From positions 1 to 11,615 of the forward strand of contig PCCU01000066.1 in the NCBI GenBank assembly GCA_002732015.1: a stretch of DNA of 11,615 bases. Reading direction: 5' to 3'. The notes beneath the pieces are model-generated. The model made no database searches, had not been told where the DNA came from, and saw only the letters and a program-made list of their open reading frames with translations. Shown here piece by piece: positions 1 to 6,864 of this stretch; positions within the stretch are counted from its first letter, which is position 1, and each line of letters begins with the position of its first letter. The stretch comes from Candidatus Pelagibacterales bacterium (lineage in GTDB: Bacteria > Pseudomonadota > Alphaproteobacteria > TMED109). The translations under genes and the position numbers were made by a program.

Positions 1-2
1 AA

Positions 3-170
3 AACGAAAATTTTACAGAAAACATACATTATATAGAGAATACCGCCCTTTATTGGGTTAATCCTTACGCTCTACCATCTTGCGACACCGCAATAACAAG
101 AATAACACATGATAAACCGCTAAAAACATTGCACGACCGCATAAAATACATACAAAATGAAAGCATTTAA
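3..170 (+). CDS. C-terminal end of an unrecognised protein (5' partial, tentative)
   Basis: A reading frame is open from the left edge to a TAA at 168-170, about 55 codons, and ends 20 bases before the surf1 start. The translation ends in a hydrophilic tail (LKTLHDRIKYIQNES). It also contains ALYWVNPYALPSCD, which I cannot place in a family. In related genomes cytochrome oxidase subunit III or a DUF983 protein usually precedes surf1. The visible residues do not match the membrane-embedded C-terminus of subunit III. Codon use differs from all neighbours: C-ending codons such as ACC, GCC, GAC, CAC and CGC are frequent, and positions 41-140 hold about 44 G or C per 100 bases. It may be a real, differently composed gene end, a structured RNA or other non-coding DNA that happens to stay open. 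No start codon lies in view. Confidence 0.3.
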   Translation, partial: NENFTENIHYIENTALYWVNPYALPSCDTAITRITHDKPLKTLHDRIKYIQNESI

Positions 171-190
171 AAAAATTATAAAGCTAGAAA

Positions 191-871
191 ATGAAAAAAA
201 TAAGTAAATATAAAAATTCTTTACCAGGATATTTAGTTTTTTCTGTAGCTTTTTTAATATTATTATGTCTAGGTATGTGGCAATTAAATAAGCACCATGC
301 TAAAATTTATAAGAAAAATTTAATAAATACTAATTTAAATAAAGGCCCTAAAAGTTTATATAATTTTAATTTAAATATTAATGATCTAGAAATCATTAAA
401 ATAAAAGGAGAGATTTTAGAAAATAAAGCTATATTTTTTGAACCAAGAACTCACAAAGGAAAGGTTGGATACCACAAATTAATCCCTATTAAAGTAAAAG
501 ACCAATACGTTTTAGTTAACAGAGGTTTTACTTTACAAAAAGAAACAGAGGTTTTTAGTAAAAAAAAAATTGATAATATTCAAGGCATAATAATTAACTT
601 TCCAAAACCTAAGTTTTTTGAACTTAAAAATGATATTAAAGGTAACATATGGTATACACTTCAGTTAGAAGATATTTCTAAGTATCTTAATATAAAGTTA
701 GTGCCATTTTTAATTTATGAAATAAATAATTCAAGCGACAAGCTAATTAATGTTAAACCAAATTATTTATCAGAAATAAATCATTTAAATTATGCAGTTA
801 CTTGGTTTATGCTAGCTGTAGTTTTAGGTTTTATTTTTATTTTATTTATGAGGAAAAAGACACATGTTTAA
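191..871 (+). CDS. surf1: SURF1 family cytochrome c oxidase assembly protein
   Basis: SURF1 (Shy1) is an inner-membrane chaperone that helps deliver or insert heme a into subunit I of aa3-type cytochrome c oxidase. The 226-residue protein has the family layout: an N-terminal membrane helix at about 13-30 ending in the signature LGMWQLN (27-33), a periplasmic domain, and a C-terminal helix from about 202 preceded by HLNYAVTWF (198-206). EPRTHKG (84-90) and VLVNRGF (106-112) are also typical. The length is near that of other bacterial members. No clear Shine-Dalgarno sequence precedes the ATG. The stop overlaps the next start by 8 bases, so translation with ctaA is probably coupled. That fits their shared role, since CtaA makes the heme a that SURF1 handles. 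A run of ten A (560-569) encodes three lysines. Confidence 0.95.
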   Translation: MKKISKYKNSLPGYLVFSVAFLILLCLGMWQLNKHHAKIYKKNLINTNLNKGPKSLYNFNLNINDLEIIKIKGEILENKAIFFEPRTHKGKVGYHKLIPIKVKDQYVLVNRGFTLQKETEVFSKKKIDNIQGIIINFPKPKFFELKNDIKGNIWYTLQLEDISKYLNIKLVPFLIYEINNSSDKLINVKPNYLSEINHLNYAVTWFMLAVVLGFIFILFMRKKTHV

Positions 872-1796
872 AAGTCCAAAACTTATAATAGGTTGTCTTT
901 CGGGGTTTTTAGTATTAACTATTATTACTCAAATAATATTGGGAGCTTGGGTAAGATTAACTGGTTCAGGTATGTCGTGTCCTGACTGGCCTCTGTGTTA
1001 TGGTTTTTTTTTTCCAAGCTATGAAAAAATTATGGATTTAGGAATTATAGAATATTCTTACTTTCAAATTTTCTTGGAATGGATTCACAGAGCAAATGCT
1101 GCATTTATAATAGGACCACTTACTGTAATACTCTTTTTTTATATAGTTCTAAATAAGAAAGTAAATAAAACCTTAAAAACTTATTCTTATTACTTAATAA
1201 TTCTGCTAGGTATTCAGGGTTTATTAGGTGGTTTAACAGTAATGAAGTCAAATATACCTTGGTCTGTAGCTTTGCATTTAGCCAGTGCATTCTTGTTACT
1301 TTACGTGGCCTTAAATATTTTCTTATTTGTTTTTCAAAAAAGAAACTCTATTTTTAAAGTTCAAAGCTATGAAAAGATGTTAATATATATCTCAGCATTT
1401 ATGATATTAGTTACAGCGTGTGCAGGAGCATTTACTTCAAAATATGGCGCATCTCTAGCATGTGCTAATTGGCCATACTGTAATAGTAGCTTTTATCCAG
1501 ATATAAACGATCAATTTGAGGTTATACATTTTATTCACAGAGTTTTGGCTTTTTTTTTAGTTTTAATACTAGCTTTTTTAATATATAGATTGAGAAAGTA
1601 TTATAAATATTTTTCTTTAAGTAATAAAATTGCATTTAATTTAATCCCCACTATTATATTTTTTCAGATATCATTAGGTGCTATGCTAATAGTTTTTAAA
1701 GTTCCTATATGGATGGGGGTTTTTCACCAATTTATGGGTTTATTATTGTTTAGCAGTTTAAGTATTCTAATTTTTAATGTTAAAGTAAAAAATTAA
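864..1796 (+). CDS. ctaA: Heme A synthase (CtaA/Cox15), cysteine-containing form
   Basis: This membrane enzyme oxidises the C8 methyl of heme O to the formyl group of heme A, the cofactor of aa3 oxidases. The 310 residues form about eight membrane helices in two similar halves. The likely heme ligands are His75, His138, His225 and His288. Glu72 in EWIHR corresponds to the conserved catalytic glutamate before the first histidine. Each half carries a loop cysteine pair: CPDWPLC (39-45) and CANWPYC (200-206). These pairs are known from Bacillus-type CtaA, whereas classical alphaproteobacterial and mitochondrial Cox15 lacks them. The ATG overlaps the surf1 stop and follows AGGA at 851-854, nine bases upstream. 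A ten-T run (1004-1013) encodes phenylalanines just after the first cysteine pair. thrC begins two bases after the stop. Confidence 0.95.
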   Translation: MFKSPKLIIGCLSGFLVLTIITQIILGAWVRLTGSGMSCPDWPLCYGFFFPSYEKIMDLGIIEYSYFQIFLEWIHRANAAFIIGPLTVILFFYIVLNKKVNKTLKTYSYYLIILLGIQGLLGGLTVMKSNIPWSVALHLASAFLLLYVALNIFLFVFQKRNSIFKVQSYEKMLIYISAFMILVTACAGAFTSKYGASLACANWPYCNSSFYPDINDQFEVIHFIHRVLAFFLVLILAFLIYRLRKYYKYFSLSNKIAFNLIPTIIFFQISLGAMLIVFKVPIWMGVFHQFMGLLLFSSLSILIFNVKVKN

Positions 1797-1798
1797 AA

Positions 1799-3193
1799 AT
1801 GAAATATATCAGTACTAGGAACAACAAAAAAGCAATAGACTTTGAGAGTGTTTCTTTAAAAGGATTAGCAAATGACGGAGGTTTATATTTACCAAAAGAT
1901 TGGAGTATAGAAAACTTTAAATTTAGTAAAAAAGAAATTGATTTTCAAAACATAGCTTACTATGTAATAAAAAACTTTGTAGGAGATATATTAAGCAAAG
2001 CAGACTTAAAAGAAATAATAAGGAAGAGTTACTATAACTTTTCTTCAAAAAAAGTAACTCCTTTAAAGAAATTAGAGGAGAATCATTGGCTATTAGAGTT
2101 ATATCATGGCCCCACATTAGCTTTTAAGGATATAGCTCTCCAACTTTTAGGAAACTTATTTAATTTTTTTTTAGAAAAAAATAGTAATCAAATAAATATT
2201 ATTGGAGCTACTTCAGGAGATACTGGATCAGCTGCTCTAGAAGCGGTAAAAAATAATAAGAATATAAATATTTTCATCCTACATCCGCTTAATAGAGTTT
2301 CTGATTTTCAAAGAAGACAAATGACTACTGTAAAATCATCAAATGTATTTAATATTGGACTAGAAGGAACTTTTGATGACTGCCAATATATAGTAAAAAA
2401 GCTTTTTAATGATAAAGATACAAAAGAAAAAAAGTTTGCATCAATAAACTCGATTAATTGGACCAGAATTATGGCTCAAATTACTTATTATGTATATGCT
2501 GTTAAGCAACTAAGTTTATTTGAAAATAAAAAAATATCCTTCTCAGTTCCAACAGGTAATTTTGGTGATGCCTATGCTGGTTACTTAGCTAAAAGTAAGT
2601 TAAATACTTCTATTGAAAAAATAATAGTTGCTACAAATGAAAACGATATACTAGATAGATTTTTTAAGTCAGGCAAATACTATAAAGAGCATGTAAAATC
2701 GACTAATTCACCTTCCATGGATATACAAGTAGCTAGTAACTTTGAGAGGTTATTGTATGATATTTTAAATGAAGATAGTGATAAAGTTTTGGAAATTATG
2801 ACAAACTTTGAACTAAATAATAAGTTGTTTATAAAAAAAGGTGCATATAAAAAAATATTAGAAAATTTTAAATCCTTTAGCATCGACCAAACTAGAACAT
2901 TAGAAGTGATTAGAGATGTTTATAAAAAATATAACATAATTTTAGATCCACATACCGCAGTTGGTTATGCTGCTTCATTAGATTACTTAGAATATAACAA
3001 TGATCATACTGTAGTTTCTTTAGCTACAGCTCATCCTGCAAAGTTCTCAAGAGCTGTTTCACAAGCTATAGGTAAGAATCCTTTATTGCCTTCTAAATAT
3101 AAAAATATATTTGAATTAGAAGAAAGATATGAAGTTTTAGAAAATAATTATAAATTAGTTAAAGACTTTATAATAAAAAATACATTGTCTTAA
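1799..3193 (+). CDS. thrC: Threonine synthase
   Basis: Cytoplasmic PLP enzyme that converts O-phosphohomoserine and water to threonine and phosphate, the last step of threonine synthesis. The 464 residues match the long ThrC type of Escherichia coli, yeast and alphaproteobacteria. The start KYISTRNN and GLANDGGLYLP (22-32) are typical of the N-terminal domain. HGPTLAFKDIA (103-113) holds the PLP lysine, Lys110. ATSGDTGSAA (137-146) and PTGNFGDAYAGY (251-262) bind the phosphates of PLP and substrate. DPHTAVGYAA (383-392) and ATAHPAKF (409-416) complete the C-terminal part. It starts two bases after the ctaA stop, with no Shine-Dalgarno sequence, and is probably co-transcribed with surf1-ctaA. 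In many alphaproteobacteria thrC is followed by an M16 peptidase and then an acetyltransferase gene. Here the peptidase is absent and the acetyltransferase follows directly. Confidence 0.97.
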   Translation: MKYISTRNNKKAIDFESVSLKGLANDGGLYLPKDWSIENFKFSKKEIDFQNIAYYVIKNFVGDILSKADLKEIIRKSYYNFSSKKVTPLKKLEENHWLLELYHGPTLAFKDIALQLLGNLFNFFLEKNSNQINIIGATSGDTGSAALEAVKNNKNINIFILHPLNRVSDFQRRQMTTVKSSNVFNIGLEGTFDDCQYIVKKLFNDKDTKEKKFASINSINWTRIMAQITYYVYAVKQLSLFENKKISFSVPTGNFGDAYAGYLAKSKLNTSIEKIIVATNENDILDRFFKSGKYYKEHVKSTNSPSMDIQVASNFERLLYDILNEDSDKVLEIMTNFELNNKLFIKKGAYKKILENFKSFSIDQTRTLEVIRDVYKKYNIILDPHTAVGYAASLDYLEYNNDHTVVSLATAHPAKFSRAVSQAIGKNPLLPSKYKNIFELEERYEVLENNYKLVKDFIIKNTLS

Positions 3194-3206
3194 AGGTAGT
3201 TTTTTT

Positions 3207-3830
3207 GTGAAAAGATTAGTAGTAGCCCTTCAGTCGCTTTTCTCTAGAAAGAGATTATTAGGAAAAAGAGTTTTTTTAAGGCCGGCTAAAAGAAGAGATG
3301 CTTTAAAATGGCAAAAACTAAGACTGTCATCAAAAAGCTTTTTATCCCCATGGGAGCCAAGTTGGGATGCCTCTTCTTGTTCTAGAAGAGCTTTTATGAG
3401 ATATCTAAAGAACTCAAGTTATTTAGCAAATATTGATAGATCCTATTCATTTTTAATTTTCAAAGAAGAAGACAAAGATTTAATAGGAGGAGTAAATGTG
3501 TTTAATGTTAGAAGAGGCGTTTCTCAAAGTGCTTCTTTAGGATATTGGATAGGAAAAAGATTCTCTAGAAAAGGTTATATGAATGAAGCTTTAGAAATTC
3601 TATTACCTTCATTATTTATAGATTTAAGATTAAATAGAATAGAGGCGGCTACCTTAAAAAATAATGTAGCAAGTAGGGGATTATTAGAAAAGATAGGATT
3701 TGTTAGAGAAGGAATATGTAGGTCCTACTTAAAAATAAATGGTAAATGGCAAGACCATATTTTGTATAGTCTATTGAGCGATGACTATAAAAGAAAGTTT
3801 AAGCAGAACCAGAGTAATTTGAAAACTTAA
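3207..3830 (+). CDS. GNAT N-acetyltransferase of the RimJ/RimL type
   Basis: Predicted acetyl-CoA-dependent N-acetyltransferase, cytoplasmic, 207 residues. Members of this branch acetylate N-terminal residues of ribosomal proteins (RimJ on S5, RimL on L7/L12), but the substrate here cannot be read from sequence. The GNAT core runs from LGKRVFLRPAKRRDA (18-32) to the C-terminus. LGYWIGKRFSRKGYMNEAL (111-129) contains the pyrophosphate-binding turn. NNVASRGLLEKIGFVREG (152-169) and GKWQDHILYSLL (179-190) are typical of the RimJ/RimL family. The chosen start is GTG at 3207, with AAAGG at 3192-3196 ten bases upstream. No better in-frame start with a binding site is visible. The first 17 residues are basic and lie outside the domain. 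The last 32 bases overlap the 3' end of algH on the other strand, so the final residues are constrained by both genes. Confidence 0.9.
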   Translation: MKRLVVALQSLFSRKRLLGKRVFLRPAKRRDALKWQKLRLSSKSFLSPWEPSWDASSCSRRAFMRYLKNSSYLANIDRSYSFLIFKEEDKDLIGGVNVFNVRRGVSQSASLGYWIGKRFSRKGYMNEALEILLPSLFIDLRLNRIEAATLKNNVASRGLLEKIGFVREGICRSYLKINGKWQDHILYSLLSDDYKRKFKQNQSNLKT

Positions 3831-4392
3831 AACTTTTTAAATTTTCTTCTTTTAAGCCAACAATTTTAAGTGCATTTTTCCATTTTAATCCATAATTTTT
3901 AGAAAAAAGTATTTTTTTATCTAGATCTGCTATAAGCCAGGAGTTTTGTTTTAATTCTTCGGCTAGTTGATTACTAGACCAACCAGAATATCCCATCAGC
4001 ACAATAAACTTTGAAGGACCTTTTCCAGAAAATAGATCTTCTAAAATTTTTTTATTGCTTGAAAGTACAAGATTATTCTTAAGTATGGTTTTTTCTTCAT
4101 TAGAGTCGTAGTCATTTGAATGAAGTATAAAACCTTTATCAAATTCAACTGGACCCCCATAATGAACTTTATATTCTTGTTTTTCTTTAATATTGAATTC
4201 TCTAATATTATAAAAAATATTCTTTAAATCTAGATTGATTGCAGGTTTATTTACAATAACACCCATAGACCCTGCTGTACTATCCGAAATCATATAAATG
4301 AGAGTTTGATAAAACCTAGGGTCAGTTATATTAGGTGAAGCAATTAAAAACTTTCCTTCTAAAGAGTTATAATTTTTGTTTTTTTTATCCAC
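3799..4392 (-). CDS. algH: AlgH/YqgE (UPF0301) family protein
   Basis: A widespread soluble single-domain protein of poorly defined function, named for an effect on alginate regulation in Pseudomonas. No enzyme activity is firmly established. The 197 residues carry the family signatures in order: GKFLIASPNITDPRF (13-27), GSMGVIVNKP (41-50), HYGGPVEFDKGFILHS (77-92) and MGYSGWSSNQLAEEL (133-147), followed by the conserved W152. The start used is GTG at 4390-4392 and only eight or so residues precede the conserved domain. I saw no upstream ATG that would be better placed and no Shine-Dalgarno sequence. The gene is divergent from the dsbD-like gene across 38 bases. Its last 32 bases overlap the acetyltransferase gene tail to tail. 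The pairing with a thiol-reductase gene is one I recall in other alphaproteobacteria, but this is from memory. Confidence 0.93.
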   Translation of the reverse strand: MDKKNKNYNSLEGKFLIASPNITDPRFYQTLIYMISDSTAGSMGVIVNKPAINLDLKNIFYNIREFNIKEKQEYKVHYGGPVEFDKGFILHSNDYDSNEEKTILKNNLVLSSNKKILEDLFSGKGPSKFIVLMGYSGWSSNQLAEELKQNSWLIADLDKKILFSKNYGLKWKNALKIVGLKEENLKSFKFSNYSGSA

Positions 4393-4417
4393 TATGTTAC
4401 TAAATATATTAATTTGA

Positions 4418-4427
4418 TATAATTATA
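4418..4427. promoter_or_regulatory. Two overlapping -10-like boxes between algH and dsbD
   Basis: The 38-base gap holds TATAAT on the plus strand at 4418-4423 and TATAAT on the minus strand at 4422-4427. The plus-strand box would start transcription at about 4430, almost at the dsbD ATG (4431), and so give a nearly leaderless message. The minus-strand box would give algH a leader of about 20 bases. Neither has a good -35 element; TGTTAC at 4395-4400 is the best placed for dsbD, with a 17-base spacer. In DNA this AT-rich, TATAAT by chance is common. Confidence 0.3.
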
Positions 4428-4430
4428 ATA

Positions 4431-6341
4431 ATGAATTTAAAATTTTTTTTAACATTTTTTTTTACATTTTTATATTCATCCTCATGTGGGATTGAGTCAA
4501 ATACTGATTTATTTGAAGAAACAAAAGTAAAGATCATTTTGGGTAAAAAACAAGAAAATGTATTGGACATAGGTTTAGATTTTTCTATTCCTAAAGATTG
4601 GAAAATTTATTGGATTTATCCAGGAGATTCAGGTCTACCACCTGAACTCAAGTTGTTGAATTATGATGACCAAATATCTTTGACTCCAAGCTGGCCATTT
4701 CCAGAGGAAGAGTTTGATAAAGATATCAGACTAACTTCAAGAATATATAAAAATAATACTTTAATACCTTATAAATTGATCTTTAAAGAAAAAATATCCA
4801 AACTTAATAAACTAGAGTTTCAACTTGATTATCAGGTATGTAAAGATATATGTATTCCGGTATCAAGTAAGTTATTATTACAAATTCCAGAAACTAATTA
4901 CTACAGTAAAGAAAATATGCAAAAAATTAGGAATTTCAATAAAAAAGTTCCAATACCTTCATCTTCTTTAATAAGTCAAACTGAAGTATTTAAAGTAGAC
5001 AAAAATAAAATAATACTTAAGGTAAAAAATCTAAATCTTTCACAATTAAAAGATAACGATATAAAAGTAATATTATATAATGATAATTTTCCCACATTAA
5101 GAACACTAAAAGTAAAGGCCATTGAGAAAAAACTAGAAGTTATTCTTTTGAGTGAAGAAGAAATATTTTTAAATAAACAGAAATCTAAAGTTTTTTTAAA
5201 ACTAGATGATAAATACATTGTAAGCAAGGTTTATGTAAAAGATTATAAAAACAACTATAATATTTATAATAAAAAAGTATATTTTATACTTATAACGGCA
5301 TTTTTTGCCGGATTTGTGCTAAATTTTATGCCGTGCGTACTTCCAGTTTTAGGAATAAAAGTAAATAATCTATTAAAGCAGTCAGAAACCAGAAATAAAA
5401 ATATAGTCAAACTTTCTTCTTTTTACGTGTGTTTGGGAATAATTTCAACGTTTTTAGTTTTTTCATTAACTGCAATTCTAATGAGATTAGTAGGAGTAAA
5501 TCTAGGTTGGGGAATGCAATTTCAAAGTCCTATTTTTATTATTTTCTTAATTTTTTTATTACTTTTATTTTCCGTTATAGCTTTTGATCTAATAAAAGTT
5601 AATTTTTTACAAAAATATATGAAAATTACTTTTTTAGAAAGTCAGGTACTAAAGAACAATATTTTCATCAGTAATTTCTTTACTGGTATTTTGAGTACTT
5701 TATTAGCAACTCCTTGTACAGCACCCTTAGTAGGAACTGCTATATCGTTTGCATTGTCGCAAAGTTATTTTCTATCTATTATTATTTTTTTATTAATGGG
5801 AATAGGAAAATCTATGCCCTATGTAATTTTTATAATTAAACCAAGCATCTTATGGTACCTTCCTAGACCTGGAGCTTGGACTAAATATATTAAGGCTTTT
5901 ATAGGACTGCTACTAATTTTTTCTTTGGTTTGGCTAAGTAGTTTATTAATTAAGCATTATACTAATTTTAAAGGAAGTGATTATTTACTAAATAACAAAG
6001 GAGGTTATTGGGAGGAATTTAATAAAGATAAATTATTTAATTATACAAATAATAATTCAAAAGTATTTATAGATGTTACTGCAGAATGGTGTTTAAATTG
6101 TAAGCTAAACAAAAAGTTAGTATTAGACAGTCAAGAAGTTTTAGACCTTTTTGATAAAAATAATATTAAGCTAATCAGAGCAGATTGGACTTTTCCTGAT
6201 CAAGAAATTTTTGAATTCTTACAGAAATATAATAAATATGGAATACCATTTAATATATATTTTTCAGATAATTACCCAGAAGGGTATATTTTTGGTGAGA
6301 TTTTAAATAAATCTCAATTAATCAAAATATTATCAAAGTAA
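4431..6341 (+). CDS. dsbD: Thiol:disulfide interchange protein, DsbD/ScsB type
   Basis: Inner-membrane reductase that passes electrons from cytoplasmic thioredoxin to periplasmic thiol proteins; targets often include disulfide isomerases and cytochrome or copper-site assembly factors. The 636 residues show three domains. The first is an N-terminal periplasmic domain with the ScsB-like signature IPKDWKIYWIYPGDSGLPPE (53-72) and the cysteine pair C137/C141 in CKDIC. The second is a membrane domain of about eight helices (285-510) with C302 in NFMPCVLPVLGIK and C429 in LLATPCTAPLVGTA. The third is a C-terminal thioredoxin-like domain with VTAEWCLNCK (549-558), active cysteines C554 and C557, and a cis-proline region at YGIPF. 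So all three redox pairs are present. An N-terminal signal (4-18) ends at Cys19; SSSC is a poor lipobox. No Shine-Dalgarno sequence is visible. The stop abuts the rnhA stop on the other strand. Confidence 0.93.
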   Translation: MNLKFFLTFFFTFLYSSSCGIESNTDLFEETKVKIILGKKQENVLDIGLDFSIPKDWKIYWIYPGDSGLPPELKLLNYDDQISLTPSWPFPEEEFDKDIRLTSRIYKNNTLIPYKLIFKEKISKLNKLEFQLDYQVCKDICIPVSSKLLLQIPETNYYSKENMQKIRNFNKKVPIPSSSLISQTEVFKVDKNKIILKVKNLNLSQLKDNDIKVILYNDNFPTLRTLKVKAIEKKLEVILLSEEEIFLNKQKSKVFLKLDDKYIVSKVYVKDYKNNYNIYNKKVYFILITAFFAGFVLNFMPCVLPVLGIKVNNLLKQSETRNKNIVKLSSFYVCLGIISTFLVFSLTAILMRLVGVNLGWGMQFQSPIFIIFLIFLLLLFSVIAFDLIKVNFLQKYMKITFLESQVLKNNIFISNFFTGILSTLLATPCTAPLVGTAISFALSQSYFLSIIIFLLMGIGKSMPYVIFIIKPSILWYLPRPGAWTKYIKAFIGLLLIFSLVWLSSLLIKHYTNFKGSDYLLNNKGGYWEEFNKDKLFNYTNNNSKVFIDVTAEWCLNCKLNKKLVLDSQEVLDLFDKNNIKLIRADWTFPDQEIFEFLQKYNKYGIPFNIYFSDNYPEGYIFGEILNKSQLIKILSK

Positions 6342-6800
6342 TTATAAGTTTGCTTTTTTTAAATAGATTGCTTTATTTGCAAGCATGTCTGCTTTTTCAT
6401 TGCCAAGGTTTCCATCATGTGCTTTTACCCAGTTCCATTTAATATTATGATAATTATTAAGAAAATCTAATTTCTTCCAAAGATCAACATTTTTGACAGA
6501 CTTTTTCTGTTTGCTTTTCCAGTTATTTTGTTTCCAAGACTTTATCCATACTGTGATTCCTTGTTTTAAATAATTACTATCTGTATAAATCTCTAATTCC
6601 TTGCTATCTTTAAAATATTTTAGAGCCTCAATAGCAGCAGTCAATTCCATACGATTATTTGTTGTACTATTTTCATAGCCAAAAAATTCTTTTTTTGAAG
6701 TATCACTTAAAATAATATATACGCCCCAGCCACCTTCGCCAGGATTTCCTTTGCAAGCCCCGTCCGTATATATAGTTATTAGGTTTTTTTTCTCTTCCAT
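6342..6800 (-). CDS. rnhA: Ribonuclease HI
   Basis: Cytoplasmic endonuclease that cuts the RNA strand of RNA-DNA hybrids, removing R-loops and primers. At 152 residues it has the normal bacterial length. The four metal-binding acids are visible: D13 in IYTDGACKGNPGEGGWG (10-26), E52 in NNRMELTAAIEAL (48-60), D74 in IYTDSNYLKQGI (71-82) and D138 in GNEKADMLANKA (133-144). His128 lies in the mobile loop WVKAHDGNLGNEKAD. The basic stretch around WKQNNWKSKQKK (89-100) is the hybrid-binding handle region, so this is the handle-containing E. coli-like form. The ATG at 6798-6800 has no clear Shine-Dalgarno sequence. The gene is divergent from the lipoprotein gene and converges with dsbD, with zero bases between the two stop codons. 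Confidence 0.97.
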   Translation of the reverse strand: MEEKKNLITIYTDGACKGNPGEGGWGVYIILSDTSKKEFFGYENSTTNNRMELTAAIEALKYFKDSKELEIYTDSNYLKQGITVWIKSWKQNNWKSKQKKSVKNVDLWKKLDFLNNYHNIKWNWVKAHDGNLGNEKADMLANKAIYLKKANL

Positions 6801-6801
6801 A

Positions 6802-6831
6802 TTGCTAAATAGCTTATCTGTAGTTTATAAT
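6802..6831 (+). promoter_or_regulatory. Candidate sigma-70-type promoter for the lipoprotein gene
   Basis: In the 64-base divergent gap, TTGCTA at 6802-6807 and TATAAT at 6826-6831 stand 18 bases apart on the plus strand. The first matches the -35 consensus at four of six places and the second matches the -10 consensus fully. Transcription would begin near 6838, about 27 bases before the ATG at 6865. AAGGA at 6854-6858, six bases before that ATG, is a good ribosome binding site. The high AT content makes chance matches likely, so this is only a candidate. Confidence 0.4.
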
Positions 6832-6864
6832 AAAATAAAAAATTAAATATAAAAAGGAAAAGAA

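Noticed and set aside
55..95. tRNA-like box (GGTAGAGCG) on the minus strand
   Set aside because: A D-arm-like stretch is present, but there is no T-loop (GTTCGA-like), no anticodon stem and no pairing acceptor ends nearby, so it is not a tRNA.
65..142. 25-residue minus-strand mini-ORF with a hydrophobic middle
   Set aside because: It has no ribosome binding site and no recognisable motif, and it lies in the patch where the plus-strand frame is the longer open one. It is mentioned only within the patch finding.
1923..2117. 64-codon minus-strand frame inside thrC
   Set aside because: Antisense to a well-conserved threonine synthase; leucine/serine-rich translation typical of the reverse of an AT-rich gene.
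2680..2883. 67-codon minus-strand frame inside thrC
   Set aside because: Antisense shadow without motif or ribosome binding site.
4976..5227. 83-codon minus-strand frame inside dsbD
   Set aside because: Serine/phenylalanine-rich antisense shadow of the linker region; no supporting signal.
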